A stretch of DNA of 64,000 nucleotides, taken from NCBI GenBank assembly GCA_030247725.1, contig JAOTRT010000009.1:62001-126000 (forward strand). The letters run 5' to 3'. Origin of the DNA: Candidatus Nitricoxidireducens bremensis (GTDB taxonomy: Bacteria > Pseudomonadota > Gammaproteobacteria > Burkholderiales > Rhodocyclaceae). A program made the position numbers and the translations under genes. Shown piece after piece: positions 35,228 through 44,734 of this stretch. The notes under the pieces are model-generated. The model saw nothing but the letters and a program-made list of their open reading frames with translations. It had not been told where the DNA came from and made no database searches. Position 1 is the stretch's first letter; every line of letters starts with the position of its first letter.

Positions 35228-36710
35228 GGGCTTCTCCGGGGGAAGGGGAGGGCGGCGGCGCGGCGGGCAGGCGCAGGAAGAAGGCCGTGCCGCAGCCGGG
35301 TTCGCTGGCCACGGCGATGCAGCCGCCGTGCTCCTCGATGATTTCAAAGACGATGAACAGCCCGAGGCCGAGGCCGCGCCCCACCTCCTTGGTGCTGAAG
35401 AAGGGATCGAAGATCTTCGGCAGCACCTCGGCGGCGATGCCGTGACCGTCGTCGCGCACCTCGATCTCAACGGCGGCGCCCCGCTCGGGGCATTGGCCGA
35501 AGACCATGCGTCCCGGCGGGCTGGTGCTTCCGGCGGCGACGGGGCGCGCCTGCAGCACCACCTCGCCGGCGCCCTCGACGGCCTCGACGGCGTTCCTCAC
35601 CAGGTTGAGAATGACCTGCTGCAGGCGCTGCTTGTCGCCGGCCAGGGTCAACTCCTCGGGGATGTCGATGCGTACCGCCACGCGGGTGGGAATCTGGCCG
35701 CGGATCAGGCGCAGGGTCTCCTCGGCCAGGGCGGCCAGGGCCAGGGGCTCGCGGGCGAAGTCCCGGTCCCGCGCGTAGTCGAGCAGGGAACGCACGATGC
35801 GGCGCGCGCGCCAGGTCTCGCCGTTGATCTGGTCGAGCAGTTCGCGGCGGAAGGCCGGGTCCGCCGCCGCGCCTTCCTCTTCGGCATCCAGTTCCTCGAG
35901 AAGGATCTGGGTCGAGGTGGCGATGTTGGACAGGGGGTTGTTGAGTTCGTGGGCGACGCCCGAGAGCAGGGTGCCCAGGGCCGCCAGCTTTTCCGAGCGC
36001 ACCAGCTGTCCCTGGCGCAGCTCGATCTCCCGCAGCATGCGGTTGAAGGCCTGGGTCAGCGAAGCGATCTCCCGGTCTTCCGCCGGCATGTCCAGGGCCG
36101 TCGTACGGCCGGCCGCCACGGCGGCCATGCTGGCTTCCATCTGCTTGAGGGGGCGGGCGACGCGGCGCGACAGGAGCTGGCCGATGCCGACCACCAGCAG
36201 GGCGACGCCGATGACCGCGCCGATGAGGATGCGCCGGTGCCGGTCCAGCAGGGTCTGGAGGGTCTTGCGCTCGTCCTGGGCCAAGTGCTCGGCGATGGTG
36301 ACGATGTCCTTGCCCGATTTGCGGATCTCGCCGGCGATGGCCTCGGGTCCGCCTGCGCGGGCATAGGTGCCCATCAGGGTTTCGTAGCGCTCCAGTTCCT
36401 CGCCGAGGCGGCGGACGCGCAGGGGATCGCCCATGTCGGCGAACAGCCCGCCGTGGGTGCGCAGCAGTTCCCGGGCGCGGCTGGCGTAGGCGCGGTTCTC
36501 GCTCAGGTCCGCCGACTGGCCGTAGAGAAAGTAGTTCTTCTCGAAGCGCCGGACCTCCAGGCACACCTCGAACAGCTCGCCGACCTTCTCGCCGGCGCCG
36601 ATCTTCTCTTCCAGCAGCCGCAGCTCCAGGAAGGTGAACAGCGACAGGGCGATCACGAGGGCGCCGACGAGGGCGTAGCCGAGAATGATCTTGTGGCGCA
36701 GGGAGTTCAT
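35220..36710 (-). CDS. NtrB-type sensor histidine kinase
   Basis: A 496-residue membrane kinase paired with the NtrC-type regulator. TM1 is at about 8-28, then an all-helical periplasmic sensor (about 30-160; VRRFEKNYFLYGQ, as in four-helix-bundle/PilJ-like sensors), TM2 at about 165-187, HAMP, and HisKA with the His in GVAHELNNPLSNI. HATPase carries NLVRNAVEAVE, DDGHGI and GLGLGLFIV. The ligand is unknown. ATG at 36710 is chosen because the hydrophobic segment begins right after it; a GTG at 36731 is possible and neither has a clear ribosome site. It is divergent from the USP-SulP operon. Confidence 0.9.
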
Positions 36711-36724
36711 CGGGATAAGGATGG

Positions 36725-36739
36725 GTTGCACAATGCAAC
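36725..36739. promoter_or_regulatory. Enhancer-type palindrome 1 (GTTGCA-N3-TGCAAC)
   Basis: A perfect 6+6 inverted repeat 15 bases upstream of the kinase start. It is identical in its arms to the site at 36814-36828. By position it could mediate autoregulation of the kinase-regulator operon. Confidence 0.6.
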
Positions 36740-36813
36740 AGGTGGCTATGGTAATGCAACAATGCCGCCGACCACCGTCAAATTACCGTCAAGGCCCATA
36801 AATGCTGGGCCGC

Positions 36814-36828
36814 GTTGCAGATTGCAAC
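36814..36828. promoter_or_regulatory. Enhancer-type palindrome 2 (GTTGCA-N3-TGCAAC)
   Basis: Second perfect copy, 89 bases from the first and about 90 bases upstream of the -24 element, a normal distance for an activator of a sigma-54 promoter. Confidence 0.6.
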
Positions 36829-36907
36829 TTGTTGTCCGCTGTGGTGGGCCCGTCCTTGCCCATGGAAATGGTCATGCAATCAGCCGCTTGGCGGCGGCAT
36901 GGCGACG

Positions 36908-36922
36908 TGGCACGAATGCTGC
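36908..36922 (+). promoter_or_regulatory. Sigma-54 (-24/-12) promoter
   Basis: TGGCACG-N4-CTGC with the invariant GG and GC separated by 10 bases, one base from the TGGCACG-N4-TTGC consensus. It faces the USP-like and SulP genes downstream and lies next to the gene for an NtrC-type activator. Confidence 0.7.
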
Positions 36923-37025
36923 GATGGCTTGGGGGTCATCAACGACTGCAAGAGGCTTGATTCGTGCCGCGTCCTTCCCCGTCCCTCTTCGTCGTCCGCA
37001 GCCGCGGCGCCCGGACCTGACCGCC

Positions 37026-37415
37026 ATGCCGTCCGCCAGGCCCGAGCGCACCGTGCTCCTCGCCGTCCGCGAGGGGCATCTCGATCCGCGCCTGCTGTCC
37101 TCGGCCCGGGGCCTGTGCCAGCGCTTGGACGCGAGCCTGGACATCCTTGTGCGCACCGAGGGCGAGGCGCTGCCCGCCGAGATCGACGCCCTGGTGGATG
37201 CCCTGCGCCGCGACGGCGTGCTCTACACCCTGACCCAGAAGCCGGTGCTGCGCCGGCGCGACATCGTCCAGTATGCCAACACCCACGAGTGTGTCTCGGC
37301 CGTCGTCATCGACTCCCTCGAAGGCTGGGAGAAGGTGGCCGAGGATCGGGCCAGCGATCCCTGGTCGCGCCTGGCCTGCCCGCTGGTGACCGCCGACCCC
37401 GCCAAGAAGCCCTGA
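37026..37415 (+). CDS. Small UspA-like protein upstream of a SulP transporter
   Basis: A 129-residue soluble protein. Its opening RTVLLAVREGHLDPRLLSSARGLCQRLDASLDILV looks like the first beta-alpha-beta unit of a universal stress protein, with a second half ending CPLVTAD. The ATP-binding G-x2-G-x9-G(S/T) motif of UspA is not visible. It precedes the SulP gene by 20 bases and probably shares its sigma-54 promoter, so it may tune the transporter. Similarity is by pattern only; a plain conserved hypothetical protein is the cautious alternative. ATG chosen for the short leader from the promoter (about 100 bases). Confidence 0.65.
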   Translation: MPSARPERTVLLAVREGHLDPRLLSSARGLCQRLDASLDILVRTEGEALPAEIDALVDALRRDGVLYTLTQKPVLRRRDIVQYANTHECVSAVVIDSLEGWEKVAEDRASDPWSRLACPLVTADPAKKP

Positions 37416-37435
37416 TCTCCGATCGGAACAAGACC

Positions 37436-39568
37436 ATGAACCTGTCCCTCACGACCCTGCTGCCCTTCCTCAAATGGCTGCCGCCCCGCGGCGAGGCCCT
37501 GAAGGCGGACTTCATCGCCGGCCTGACGGTCGCCCTGGTGCTGGTGCCCCAGTCCATGGCCTACGCCCAGCTCGCGGGCCTGCCGGCCTACTACGGGCTC
37601 TACGCCGCCTTCCTGCCGGTGATGGTGGCGGCCATGTGGGGTTCCTCCAACCAGCTCGGCACCGGCCCTGTCGCCGTGGCTTCGCTGCTGACGGCCTCGG
37701 CCCTCACGCCCCTGGCGGCGCCGGGCTCCGAGCAGTTCGTCGTGCTGGCGGTGATGCTGGCCCTGCTGGTGGGCGTGGTGCAGCTCGCCCTCGGCGTCTT
37801 CAAGCTCGGCGTCATCGTCAACTTCCTGTCCCACCCGGTCATCGTCGGCTTCACCAACGCCGCCGCCATGATCATCGGCCTCTCCCAGGTGAACAAGCTG
37901 ATCGGCGTGCCCATGGGCCGTTCCGAGCATTTCATCCAGGACATCTGGGGCGTCGCCAAGCAGGTGGGCGACACCCACCTGCCGACCCTGGCCATGGGGG
38001 CCGCCGCCATCGCCATCATGTGGGTGATCCGCAAGAAGGCCCCGCGGCTGCCCGGCGTGCTGATCGCCGTCGCCCTGACCACGACCGTGTCCTGGTTCAT
38101 CGGCTTCGAGCGCAACACCACGGCGACCGTGGACCAGTTCGTCGAGCCCGAGGCCAAGACCCTGCTCGCCGAGTTCGTGCGCACCGAGGAGCGCATCCGC
38201 GAGATCAACGCCCAGCTCGGCGCCAAGGGCGGCGAACTCAAGGAAGTGCTGAAGGACAAGGGCGAACTCTCCCACGAAGCCGTGACCCTCCACTACGAGA
38301 TGGACCTGCTGCGCCTCCAGCTCAAGGACCGGGAGGACGAGAACCGCCGCCGCAACCGGGCCATCCGCAGCTTCGTCTTCGAGCGCGTGCCGTCCGCCGA
38401 CGGCCAGGGCGCCGAACTCTACGCCGAAGGCAGGGTGCCCCCGGGCAAGACCGCCGACGGCAACCGCTGGCGCGTCGCCAAGGCGGCCCAGGGCAGCATG
38501 AAGCTCACGGGCGGCGGCGAAGTGGTCGGCAAGGTGCCGGAAGGCCTGCCCTCCGTCGGTGTGCCGAAAATGTCCTGGGACATGTTCGGCAGCCTGCTGT
38601 CGGCGGCCCTGGTGATCTCCCTGGTGGGCTTCATGGAGGCCATCTCCATCGCCAAGGCCATCGCCGCCAAGACCAAGCAGAAAATCGATCCGAACCAGGA
38701 ACTCATCGGCCAGGGCCTGGCGAACATCGTCGGCGCCGCCACCCAGGCCTTCCCGGTTTCCGGCTCCTTCTCCCGCTCCGCGGTGAACATCAACGCCGGG
38801 GCGAAGACGGGCATGTCCTCGGTGTTCACGGGCCTGTTCGTGCTGCTGACCCTGCTGTTCCTGACCCCGCTGCTCTACCACCTGCCCCAGGCGGTGCTGG
38901 CGGCGGTCATCATCATGGCGGTGATCGGCCTCATCAACTTCGGCGCCATCCATCACGCCTGGCAGGCCAACCGCCACGACGGCCTCGCCTCCGTCGTCAC
39001 CTTCGTCGCCACCCTGGCCTTCGCGCCCCACCTGGACAACGGCATCATGGTCGGCGCCGGCCTCGCCATCGGCCTCTACCTCTACCGCACCATGTCGCCC
39101 CGCGTCGCCATCCTCGGCCGCCATGCCGACGGCAGCCTGCGCGACGCCAAGGTGAACAACCTGCCGGCTTCCGACGTGGTGACCGCCGTGCGCTTCGACG
39201 GCCGCCTCTACTTCGCCAACGTCTCCTACTTCGAGGACGCCATCCTCGAAGCCGTCGCCGCCAATCCGAAGGCCCCCTACCTGCTGGTGGTGGGGGACGG
39301 CATCAACGAACTCGACGCCTCCGGCGAGGAGGTGATGCACCACCTGGTGGAACGCCTGCGCGGCAACGGCGTCACCGTCGTGTTCTCGGGCCTGAAGAAG
39401 CAGGTGCTGGATGTCATGCACGCGACCGGACTGTTCGACGTGGTGACCCAGGCCCACATCTTCCCCACCGCCGACATGGCGCTGGATGCGATCCACGGCT
39501 GGGCCGCCGAACGTGGCCAGGGCGGCGAGACAAGCCCCCTGCGGCCCCTGGTGGCGGAGCGCTTCTGA
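37436..39568 (+). CDS. SulP-family anion transporter with inserted coiled-coil domain and STAS domain (paralogue)
   Basis: A 710-residue SulP transporter very similar to the product at 31172-33322. It starts FLKWLPPRGEALKADFIAGLTVALVLVPQSMAYAQLAGLPAYYGLYAAF and has the same helical insert at about 220-370 (TLLAEFVRTEERIREINAQLGAKGGELKEV..., LHYEMDLLRLQLKDREDENRRRNRAI). Membrane helices then resume at FMEAISIAKAIAAKTKQKIDPNQELIGQGLANIVG, followed by a STAS domain (GINELDASGEEVMHHLVERL). Expression from the upstream sigma-54 promoter with the USP-like gene is likely. Substrate unknown; SulP proteins carry sulfate, bicarbonate, molybdate or dicarboxylates. Confidence 0.9.
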   Translation: MNLSLTTLLPFLKWLPPRGEALKADFIAGLTVALVLVPQSMAYAQLAGLPAYYGLYAAFLPVMVAAMWGSSNQLGTGPVAVASLLTASALTPLAAPGSEQFVVLAVMLALLVGVVQLALGVFKLGVIVNFLSHPVIVGFTNAAAMIIGLSQVNKLIGVPMGRSEHFIQDIWGVAKQVGDTHLPTLAMGAAAIAIMWVIRKKAPRLPGVLIAVALTTTVSWFIGFERNTTATVDQFVEPEAKTLLAEFVRTEERIREINAQLGAKGGELKEVLKDKGELSHEAVTLHYEMDLLRLQLKDREDENRRRNRAIRSFVFERVPSADGQGAELYAEGRVPPGKTADGNRWRVAKAAQGSMKLTGGGEVVGKVPEGLPSVGVPKMSWDMFGSLLSAALVISLVGFMEAISIAKAIAAKTKQKIDPNQELIGQGLANIVGAATQAFPVSGSFSRSAVNINAGAKTGMSSVFTGLFVLLTLLFLTPLLYHLPQAVLAAVIIMAVIGLINFGAIHHAWQANRHDGLASVVTFVATLAFAPHLDNGIMVGAGLAIGLYLYRTMSPRVAILGRHADGSLRDAKVNNLPASDVVTAVRFDGRLYFANVSYFEDAILEAVAANPKAPYLLVVGDGINELDASGEEVMHHLVERLRGNGVTVVFSGLKKQVLDVMHATGLFDVVTQAHIFPTADMALDAIHGWAAERGQGGETSPLRPLVAERF

Positions 39569-39643
39569 TGATGCGCTGCAGCAATCTATTCCGCGGATCG
39601 GACTAGTCCGGCCGGCTGTTACAATTTTCCCCTGACGCCTGTA

Positions 39644-41665
39644 ATGCCTTCCATGCCCGCCAACCTGCTGTTCATCGACGCCTTGCTGATCGCCGCCTGT
39701 GCCTGGCTGGCGGTCGGGCTGGCGGGGCTACTGGCGCCGCGCAACACCCGCTTCATCAGCAAGACCCTGTTTCCCTTCGGTGCGGTCGTGGGCCTGGCGG
39801 TCGGCGTCGTCGCCCTGTGCTCCCTCGGCAACACACCGGAGACCGCCGTGCTGGTCATCGGCCTGCCGGACCTGCCCTTCCACCTGCGCCTGGACAACCT
39901 GACGGCGATCTTCGCCCTGCTGCTGGGCTTCGTCTCGGTGGGCATCTCGATCTATGCGGCCGGCTATTTCCGCAAGGGCGAGGGCACGGCGCCCGGCCTG
40001 CTGTGCCTCGAATACCACGTCTTCCTCGCCAGCATGCTGCTGGTGCTGCTGGCCGACGACGCCTACGCCTTCATGGTGGCCTGGGAGAGCATGGCCCTGT
40101 CCTCCTTCCTGCTCGTCACCACCGACCACCGCCACGCCGAGATCCGCCGCGCCGGCTACCTCTACCTGCTGATCGCCCACATCGGCGCCATCGCCACCCT
40201 GCTGTCCTTCGGCGTCATGACGGCCAACAGCGGCGACTACACTTTTGCCGGCATGCGCGCCCAGGAGCTGTCGCCCTTCTGGGCCTCGGTGGCCTTCCTG
40301 CTGGCCCTGCTGGGCTTCGGCGCCAAGGCCGGCCTGCTGCCGGTGCACGTCTGGCTGCCCGAGGCCCACCCGGCGGCGCCCTCGCCCGTGTCGGCGATGA
40401 TGAGCGGCGTGATGCTGAAGACCGCCATCTACGGCCTGCTGCGCGTGAGTTTCGACCTCGTCGGCACGCCCCTGTGGTGGTGGGGCGTCGTCGTGCTGGC
40501 CATCGGCCTGGCGACCGCCATCTTCGGCGTGCTCTACGCCGCCGTGCAGAGCGACATGAAGCGCCTGCTGGCCTATTCGTCCATCGAGAACATCGGCCTC
40601 ATCGCCGTCGGCATCGGCCTGACCCTGATCTTCCACGCCTATCGCATGGAGGCCCTGGCGGCCCTCGCCATGACGGCGGTGTTCTATCACTGCCTCGCCC
40701 ACTCGGGCTTCAAGAGCCTGCTGTTCCTGTGCACCGGCTCCGTGCTGCACGCCACTAAGGAACGCAGCCTCGGCAAGCTCGGCGGCCTCATCCACCGCAT
40801 GCCCTGGGTGGCCTGGCTGGCCCTCGCCGGCGTCATCGCCAGCGCGGGCCTGCCGCCCCTGTCGGGCTTCATCTCCGAATGGCTGCTGCTGCAAGCCTTC
40901 CTGTTCTCGCCGGGTCTGCCGCACCCCTGGCTCAACATGATCGTGCCTGTCGCCGCGGCCCTGGTGGCCCTGGTGGCGGCCATGGCCGGCTTCGCCATGG
41001 TCAAGTTCTACGGCATCATCTTCCTCGGCCAGATGCGCGAGGAGAACCTCAAGGACGCCCACGACGCCGGGGTCTGGGAGCGCGTCGGCCTGGTCTGGCT
41101 GGGGCTCGTCACGGTGCTGCTCGGCGTGCTGCCGTCCATGGTGATCCTGCGCCTCGACACCGCCACGCGCCAGCTGCTCGGCACCGGCCTCGCCGACCGC
41201 CTGCAGGCCCAGGGCTGGTGGATGCTGGCGCCGATCTCCCCCGAGCGTGCCAGCTACGAGCCCATGGTCTTCCTCGCCGTCATCGCCGCCTCGGTGCTGG
41301 TGGGCCGCTGGCTCGTGCATCGCCTCTACCATGGCCGCACGCGTCGTTCGCCGGCCTGGGATTGCGGCTACCACTTCCAGGGTCCCCGCGCCCAGGACAC
41401 CGCCGAGGGCTTCTCCCAGCCGATCCGCCGCATCTTCGAATTCATGTTCCGCATGGACCGCCACTTCCCCACCGCCCGCGACGAGAAGCCCTACTACAGC
41501 GTCAAGGTGGAGGACCACTTCTGGTACTGGCTCTACCTGCCGGTGGCGCGCCTGGCCGAAGCCATCTCGGCCCTCATCGTCCGCCTCCAGGGCGGACGCA
41601 TCGCGGTGTACCTGCTCTACAGCTTTCTGACTCTCATCGTCCTGCTGGTGGTGGCGCGGCCATGA
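39644..41665 (+). CDS. hyfB: HyfB/NuoL-like proton-channel subunit of an Ehr-type complex
   Basis: A 673-residue membrane protein of the antiporter-like (NuoL/M/N, MrpA) family. Key signatures are VAWESMALSSFLLV (conserved Glu in TM5), GFGAKAGLLPVHVWLPEAHPAAPSPVSAMMSGVMLKTAIYG (Lys of TM7 and the discontinuous helix), and SDMKRLLAYSSIENIGLI. The C-terminal about 80 residues (SPAWDCGYHFQGPRAQDTAEGFSQPIRRIF) match HyfB/HycC. It is the first of six co-directional genes linked by 1-4 base overlaps or very short gaps. It would move protons or sodium as part of a membrane complex related to hydrogenase 4. Start ATG at 39644; a second ATG three codons later is possible. A TACAAT element lies about 25 bases upstream. 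Confidence 0.9.
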   Translation: MPSMPANLLFIDALLIAACAWLAVGLAGLLAPRNTRFISKTLFPFGAVVGLAVGVVALCSLGNTPETAVLVIGLPDLPFHLRLDNLTAIFALLLGFVSVGISIYAAGYFRKGEGTAPGLLCLEYHVFLASMLLVLLADDAYAFMVAWESMALSSFLLVTTDHRHAEIRRAGYLYLLIAHIGAIATLLSFGVMTANSGDYTFAGMRAQELSPFWASVAFLLALLGFGAKAGLLPVHVWLPEAHPAAPSPVSAMMSGVMLKTAIYGLLRVSFDLVGTPLWWWGVVVLAIGLATAIFGVLYAAVQSDMKRLLAYSSIENIGLIAVGIGLTLIFHAYRMEALAALAMTAVFYHCLAHSGFKSLLFLCTGSVLHATKERSLGKLGGLIHRMPWVAWLALAGVIASAGLPPLSGFISEWLLLQAFLFSPGLPHPWLNMIVPVAAALVALVAAMAGFAMVKFYGIIFLGQMREENLKDAHDAGVWERVGLVWLGLVTVLLGVLPSMVILRLDTATRQLLGTGLADRLQAQGWWMLAPISPERASYEPMVFLAVIAASVLVGRWLVHRLYHGRTRRSPAWDCGYHFQGPRAQDTAEGFSQPIRRIFEFMFRMDRHFPTARDEKPYYSVKVEDHFWYWLYLPVARLAEAISALIVRLQGGRIAVYLLYSFLTLIVLLVVARP

Positions 41666-42615
41666 ACATTTCCGGACTCCTCGGCCAGCTCTTCGCCATC
41701 GTCCTCGCCCTGCTGCTGGCGCCGCTGCTGACGGGCTGGGTGAACCAGTGCCGTGCCTGGCTCCAGAACCGCACGGCGCCGCCCCTGCTGCAGCCCTACT
41801 ACATGCTGCACAAGCTGTTCCAGAAGGACGTGGTGCTGGCCGACGGCGCCTCGCCCCTGTTCCGCTTCGCCCCCTTCGTCGTCTTCGGCTGCATGCTGCT
41901 GGCCTGCGCCATCATCCCGACCCTGTCCACCGACCTGCCCTTCGCGCCGGCGGCGGACACCATCGCCCTGGTGGGTGTGTTCGGCCTCGCGCGCATCTTC
42001 ATCTCGCTCGCCGCCATGGACATCGGCACCTCCTTCGGCAGCCTCGGCGGACGCCGCGAGATGCTGGTGGGCTTCCTCGCCGAACCGGCCCTGCTGATGG
42101 TGATCTTCACCACGGCCATGATCTCCCAGTCCACTTCCGTCGCCACCATCGTCGAGACCCTGGCCCACCGGGAATTCATCATCTACCCGAGCCTGGCCTT
42201 CGCCGGCGTCGCCTTCACCTTCGTCTCCTTCGCCGAAAACGCCCGCGTGCCGGTGGACAACCCCGCCACCCACCTCGAGCTGACGATGATCCACGAGGCG
42301 ATGATCATCGAGTACTCCGGACGTCACCTAGCCCTGATCGAGCTGGCGGCCAGCCTCAAGCTCTACGCCTATTCCTGCCTCGGCCTGGCCCTGTTCTTCC
42401 CCTGGGGCATCGCCGAGGGCGCCAGCTTCGTCGGCCTGCTGCTGGCGATCCCGGCGCTGGTGGGCAAGCTCGCCGTCGGCGGCGCCTTCCTCGCCGGCAT
42501 CGAGACCATCAATGCCAAGATGCGCATCTTCCGCGCGCCGGAATTCCTCGGCACCGCCTTCCTGCTGGCGGTGCTCGGCCTGCTGGTGCGCCTCCTCCTG
42601 GAGACCCGGGTGTGA
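41662..42615 (+). CDS. hyfC: HyfC/NuoH-like membrane subunit
   Basis: A 317-residue eight-helix subunit related to complex I NuoH and HyfC/HycD, which anchors the soluble module and forms the quinone/ion-coupling channel. Recognisable blocks are LLQPYYMLHKLFQKDVV, LARIFISLAAMDIGTSFGSLGGRREMLVGFLAEPALL, FAENARVPVDNPATHLELTMIHEAMIIEYSG (the acidic loop) and a final AGIETINAKMRIFRAPEFLG. ATG overlaps the hyfB stop (ATGA). Confidence 0.93.
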   Translation: MNISGLLGQLFAIVLALLLAPLLTGWVNQCRAWLQNRTAPPLLQPYYMLHKLFQKDVVLADGASPLFRFAPFVVFGCMLLACAIIPTLSTDLPFAPAADTIALVGVFGLARIFISLAAMDIGTSFGSLGGRREMLVGFLAEPALLMVIFTTAMISQSTSVATIVETLAHREFIIYPSLAFAGVAFTFVSFAENARVPVDNPATHLELTMIHEAMIIEYSGRHLALIELAASLKLYAYSCLGLALFFPWGIAEGASFVGLLLAIPALVGKLAVGGAFLAGIETINAKMRIFRAPEFLGTAFLLAVLGLLVRLLLETRV

Positions 42616-43277
42616 ACACGATTCCCCTCTCCGCCCAGCTCATCAACCTGTTCGCCTCGGTGATCCTGCTGCTGGCCTTCGCCATGCTGGCCCAGCGACG
42701 GGTGCTCCAGCTCGTGAACCTCTTCGCCCTGCAGGGGGCGACCCTGAGCGTCTCCACGCTGGTGGTGGCCTTCACCACCAGCCAGCACCATCTCTATTAC
42801 TCGGCCGGCCTGACGCTGATCCTCAAGGCGATCCTGCTGCCCTGGATTCTGCACCGGCTGGTGCGGCGCCTCCATGTGAAGTCCGACGTCGAGTCCCTCA
42901 TCAACGTGCCCACCACCATGATGTTCGGCATCGTGCTGGTGATCATCGCCTTCAACGTGGCGCTGCCGATCTCGCAACTCTCCAGCACCATCACCCGCGG
43001 CACCCTCGGCATCGCCCTGGCGACGGTGATGCTCGCCTTCCTGATGATGATCACCCGCACCAAGGCGATCCCCCAGGTGGTGGGTTTCCTGGCCATGGAG
43101 AACGGCCTGTTCCTCGCCGCCACCAGCGCCACCTACGGCATGCCGATGGTGGTGGAACTGGGCATCGCCCTCGACGTGCTGGTGGGCGCCATCATCCTCG
43201 GCGTCTTCTTCTTCCAGATCCGCGAGCAGTTCGACAGCCTGGACATCCGCCACATGGAAAGACTGAAGGATAGCTAG
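42612..43277 (+). CDS. hyfE: HyfE-like membrane subunit (NuoK-type)
   Basis: A 221-residue, seven-helix protein whose C-terminal half (about 110-221) corresponds to NuoK/MrpC, including KAIPQVVGFLAMENGLFLAA with the conserved Glu. It starts with GTG overlapping the hyfC stop (GTGTGA). As in hydrogenase 4, it links the antiporter-like subunits. The HyfD-type second antiporter subunit, present in E. coli hydrogenase 4, is missing here. Confidence 0.88.
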   Translation: MNTIPLSAQLINLFASVILLLAFAMLAQRRVLQLVNLFALQGATLSVSTLVVAFTTSQHHLYYSAGLTLILKAILLPWILHRLVRRLHVKSDVESLINVPTTMMFGIVLVIIAFNVALPISQLSSTITRGTLGIALATVMLAFLMMITRTKAIPQVVGFLAMENGLFLAATSATYGMPMVVELGIALDVLVGAIILGVFFFQIREQFDSLDIRHMERLKDS

Positions 43278-43280
43278 GCC

Positions 43281-44732
43281 ATGGACTTCTTCATCCTCAT
43301 GCTCGCCTTCCCCCTCGTCAGCGGCCTGCTGCTGACGGTGTTCGGCGAGCGCGCCTGGGCGCCCAACCTCAACGTCATCGCCAGCGGCGGCACCTTCCTC
43401 TCGGCGGCGCTGCTCACCGCCGAAATCGTCGCCAACGGGCCGCGCTTCGCCTTCGGCGAGGAATTCTTCATCGATTCGCTGAACGTCTTCCTCGTCACGC
43501 TGACGGCCTTCGTCGGCCTTACCACGAGCATCTTCTCCGGTCCCTACATGAGGAACGAGGCCGAGCACGGCAAGCTCAGCAAGCCGCGCCTGCGCCTCTA
43601 CAAGAGCATGTACCAGCTCTTCATGTTCACCATGCTGGCGGCCCTGACCACCAACAACCTGGGCATCCTCTGGGTGGCCATGGAGGCGGCGACCCTGACC
43701 ACCGTGCTGCTGGTGTCCCTCTACCGCACGCCGGCTTCCCTGGAGGCGGCCTGGAAGTACTTCATCCTCTGCGGCGTCGGCATCGCCCAGGCCCTGTTCG
43801 GCACCATCCTGCTCTACTTCGCCGCCGAGCGCGTCCTCGGCGAAACCGGCCACGCCCTGCTGTGGACCCACCTGGTGGACGTCAAGGGCCAGCTGGAGCC
43901 CACCATCATGGCCCTGTCCTTCATCTTCCTGCTGGTGGGCTACGGCACCAAGGTGGGCCTGGCGCCCCTGCACAACTGGCTGCCCGACGCCCATGCCGAG
44001 GGCCCGACGCCCGTGTCGGCGGTGCTCTCGGGCCTGCTGCTCAACGTCGCCCTCTACGCCATCTTGCGCTGCAAGGTGCTGGCCGACGGCGCCATCCACA
44101 CCGACTTCGCCGGCAACCTGATGATGGGCTTCGGCCTGTTCACCCTGGTGGTGGCCGCCTTCTTCCTCTCGCGGCAGAAGGACATCAAGCGCATGTTCGC
44201 CTACTCGTCCATCGAGCACATGGGCCTGATCACCTTCGCCTTCGGCATGGGCGGCGCGGTGGCGAACTTCGCCGGCCTGCTGCACATGACCATGCATTCC
44301 CTCACCAAATCGGCCATCTTCTTCGCCGTCGGCCATGCCACCCAGAAGACCGGCACCCAGATGATGGAAAGCATCCGCGGCATCATGCGCATCAACCCGC
44401 TGCTGGGCTGGAGCCTGCTGCTCGGTACCCTGGCCATCCTCGGCATGCCGCCCTTCGGCGTCTTCGCCAGCGAATTCATGATCCTCACCCATGCCATGAA
44501 GCACCATCCCTGGGCCACGCCGGTGCTGCTGATGGCTCTCGGCGTCGCCTTCGCCTCTATCTTCGGCAAGGTGCAGCCCATGGTCTTCGGCGAAGGCGAG
44601 GGCCGCAAGCTGGCCCATGCGCCGGCCGTGACGCCGGTGTTCGTGCATCTGGGCCTGGTGCTGATGATCGGCCTCTACATTCCGCCCTACCTGACGCGCT
44701 GGTTCAACGAAGCCGCGCGCATGCTCGGTTGA
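43281..44732 (+). CDS. hyfF: HyfF/NuoN-like proton-channel subunit
   Basis: A 483-residue antiporter-like subunit. It has WVAMEAATLTTVLLVSLYRTPASLEAAWKYFILCGVGIAQALFG (conserved Glu and Lys), GYGTKVGLAPLHNWLPDAHAEGPTPVSAVLSGLLLN, KDIKRMFAYSSIEHMGLI, and HMTMHSLTKSAIFFAVGHATQ. It is the second proton-translocating subunit of the complex and is normally the one next to HyfG/HyfI. The gene follows hyfE by three bases. Confidence 0.92.
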   Translation: MDFFILMLAFPLVSGLLLTVFGERAWAPNLNVIASGGTFLSAALLTAEIVANGPRFAFGEEFFIDSLNVFLVTLTAFVGLTTSIFSGPYMRNEAEHGKLSKPRLRLYKSMYQLFMFTMLAALTTNNLGILWVAMEAATLTTVLLVSLYRTPASLEAAWKYFILCGVGIAQALFGTILLYFAAERVLGETGHALLWTHLVDVKGQLEPTIMALSFIFLLVGYGTKVGLAPLHNWLPDAHAEGPTPVSAVLSGLLLNVALYAILRCKVLADGAIHTDFAGNLMMGFGLFTLVVAAFFLSRQKDIKRMFAYSSIEHMGLITFAFGMGGAVANFAGLLHMTMHSLTKSAIFFAVGHATQKTGTQMMESIRGIMRINPLLGWSLLLGTLAILGMPPFGVFASEFMILTHAMKHHPWATPVLLMALGVAFASIFGKVQPMVFGEGEGRKLAHAPAVTPVFVHLGLVLMIGLYIPPYLTRWFNEAARMLG

Positions 44733-44734
44733 CC

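Larger units (their letters stand above)
36711..37025. other. Divergent regulatory region between the kinase gene and the USP-SulP operon
   Basis: 315 bases without a gene. It holds two perfect GTTGCA-N3-TGCAAC palindromes (36725-36739, 36814-36828), an additional TGCAAC half-site near 36754-36759, and a sigma-54 promoter at 36908-36922. The AT content is higher than in the flanking genes. Confidence 0.7.
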
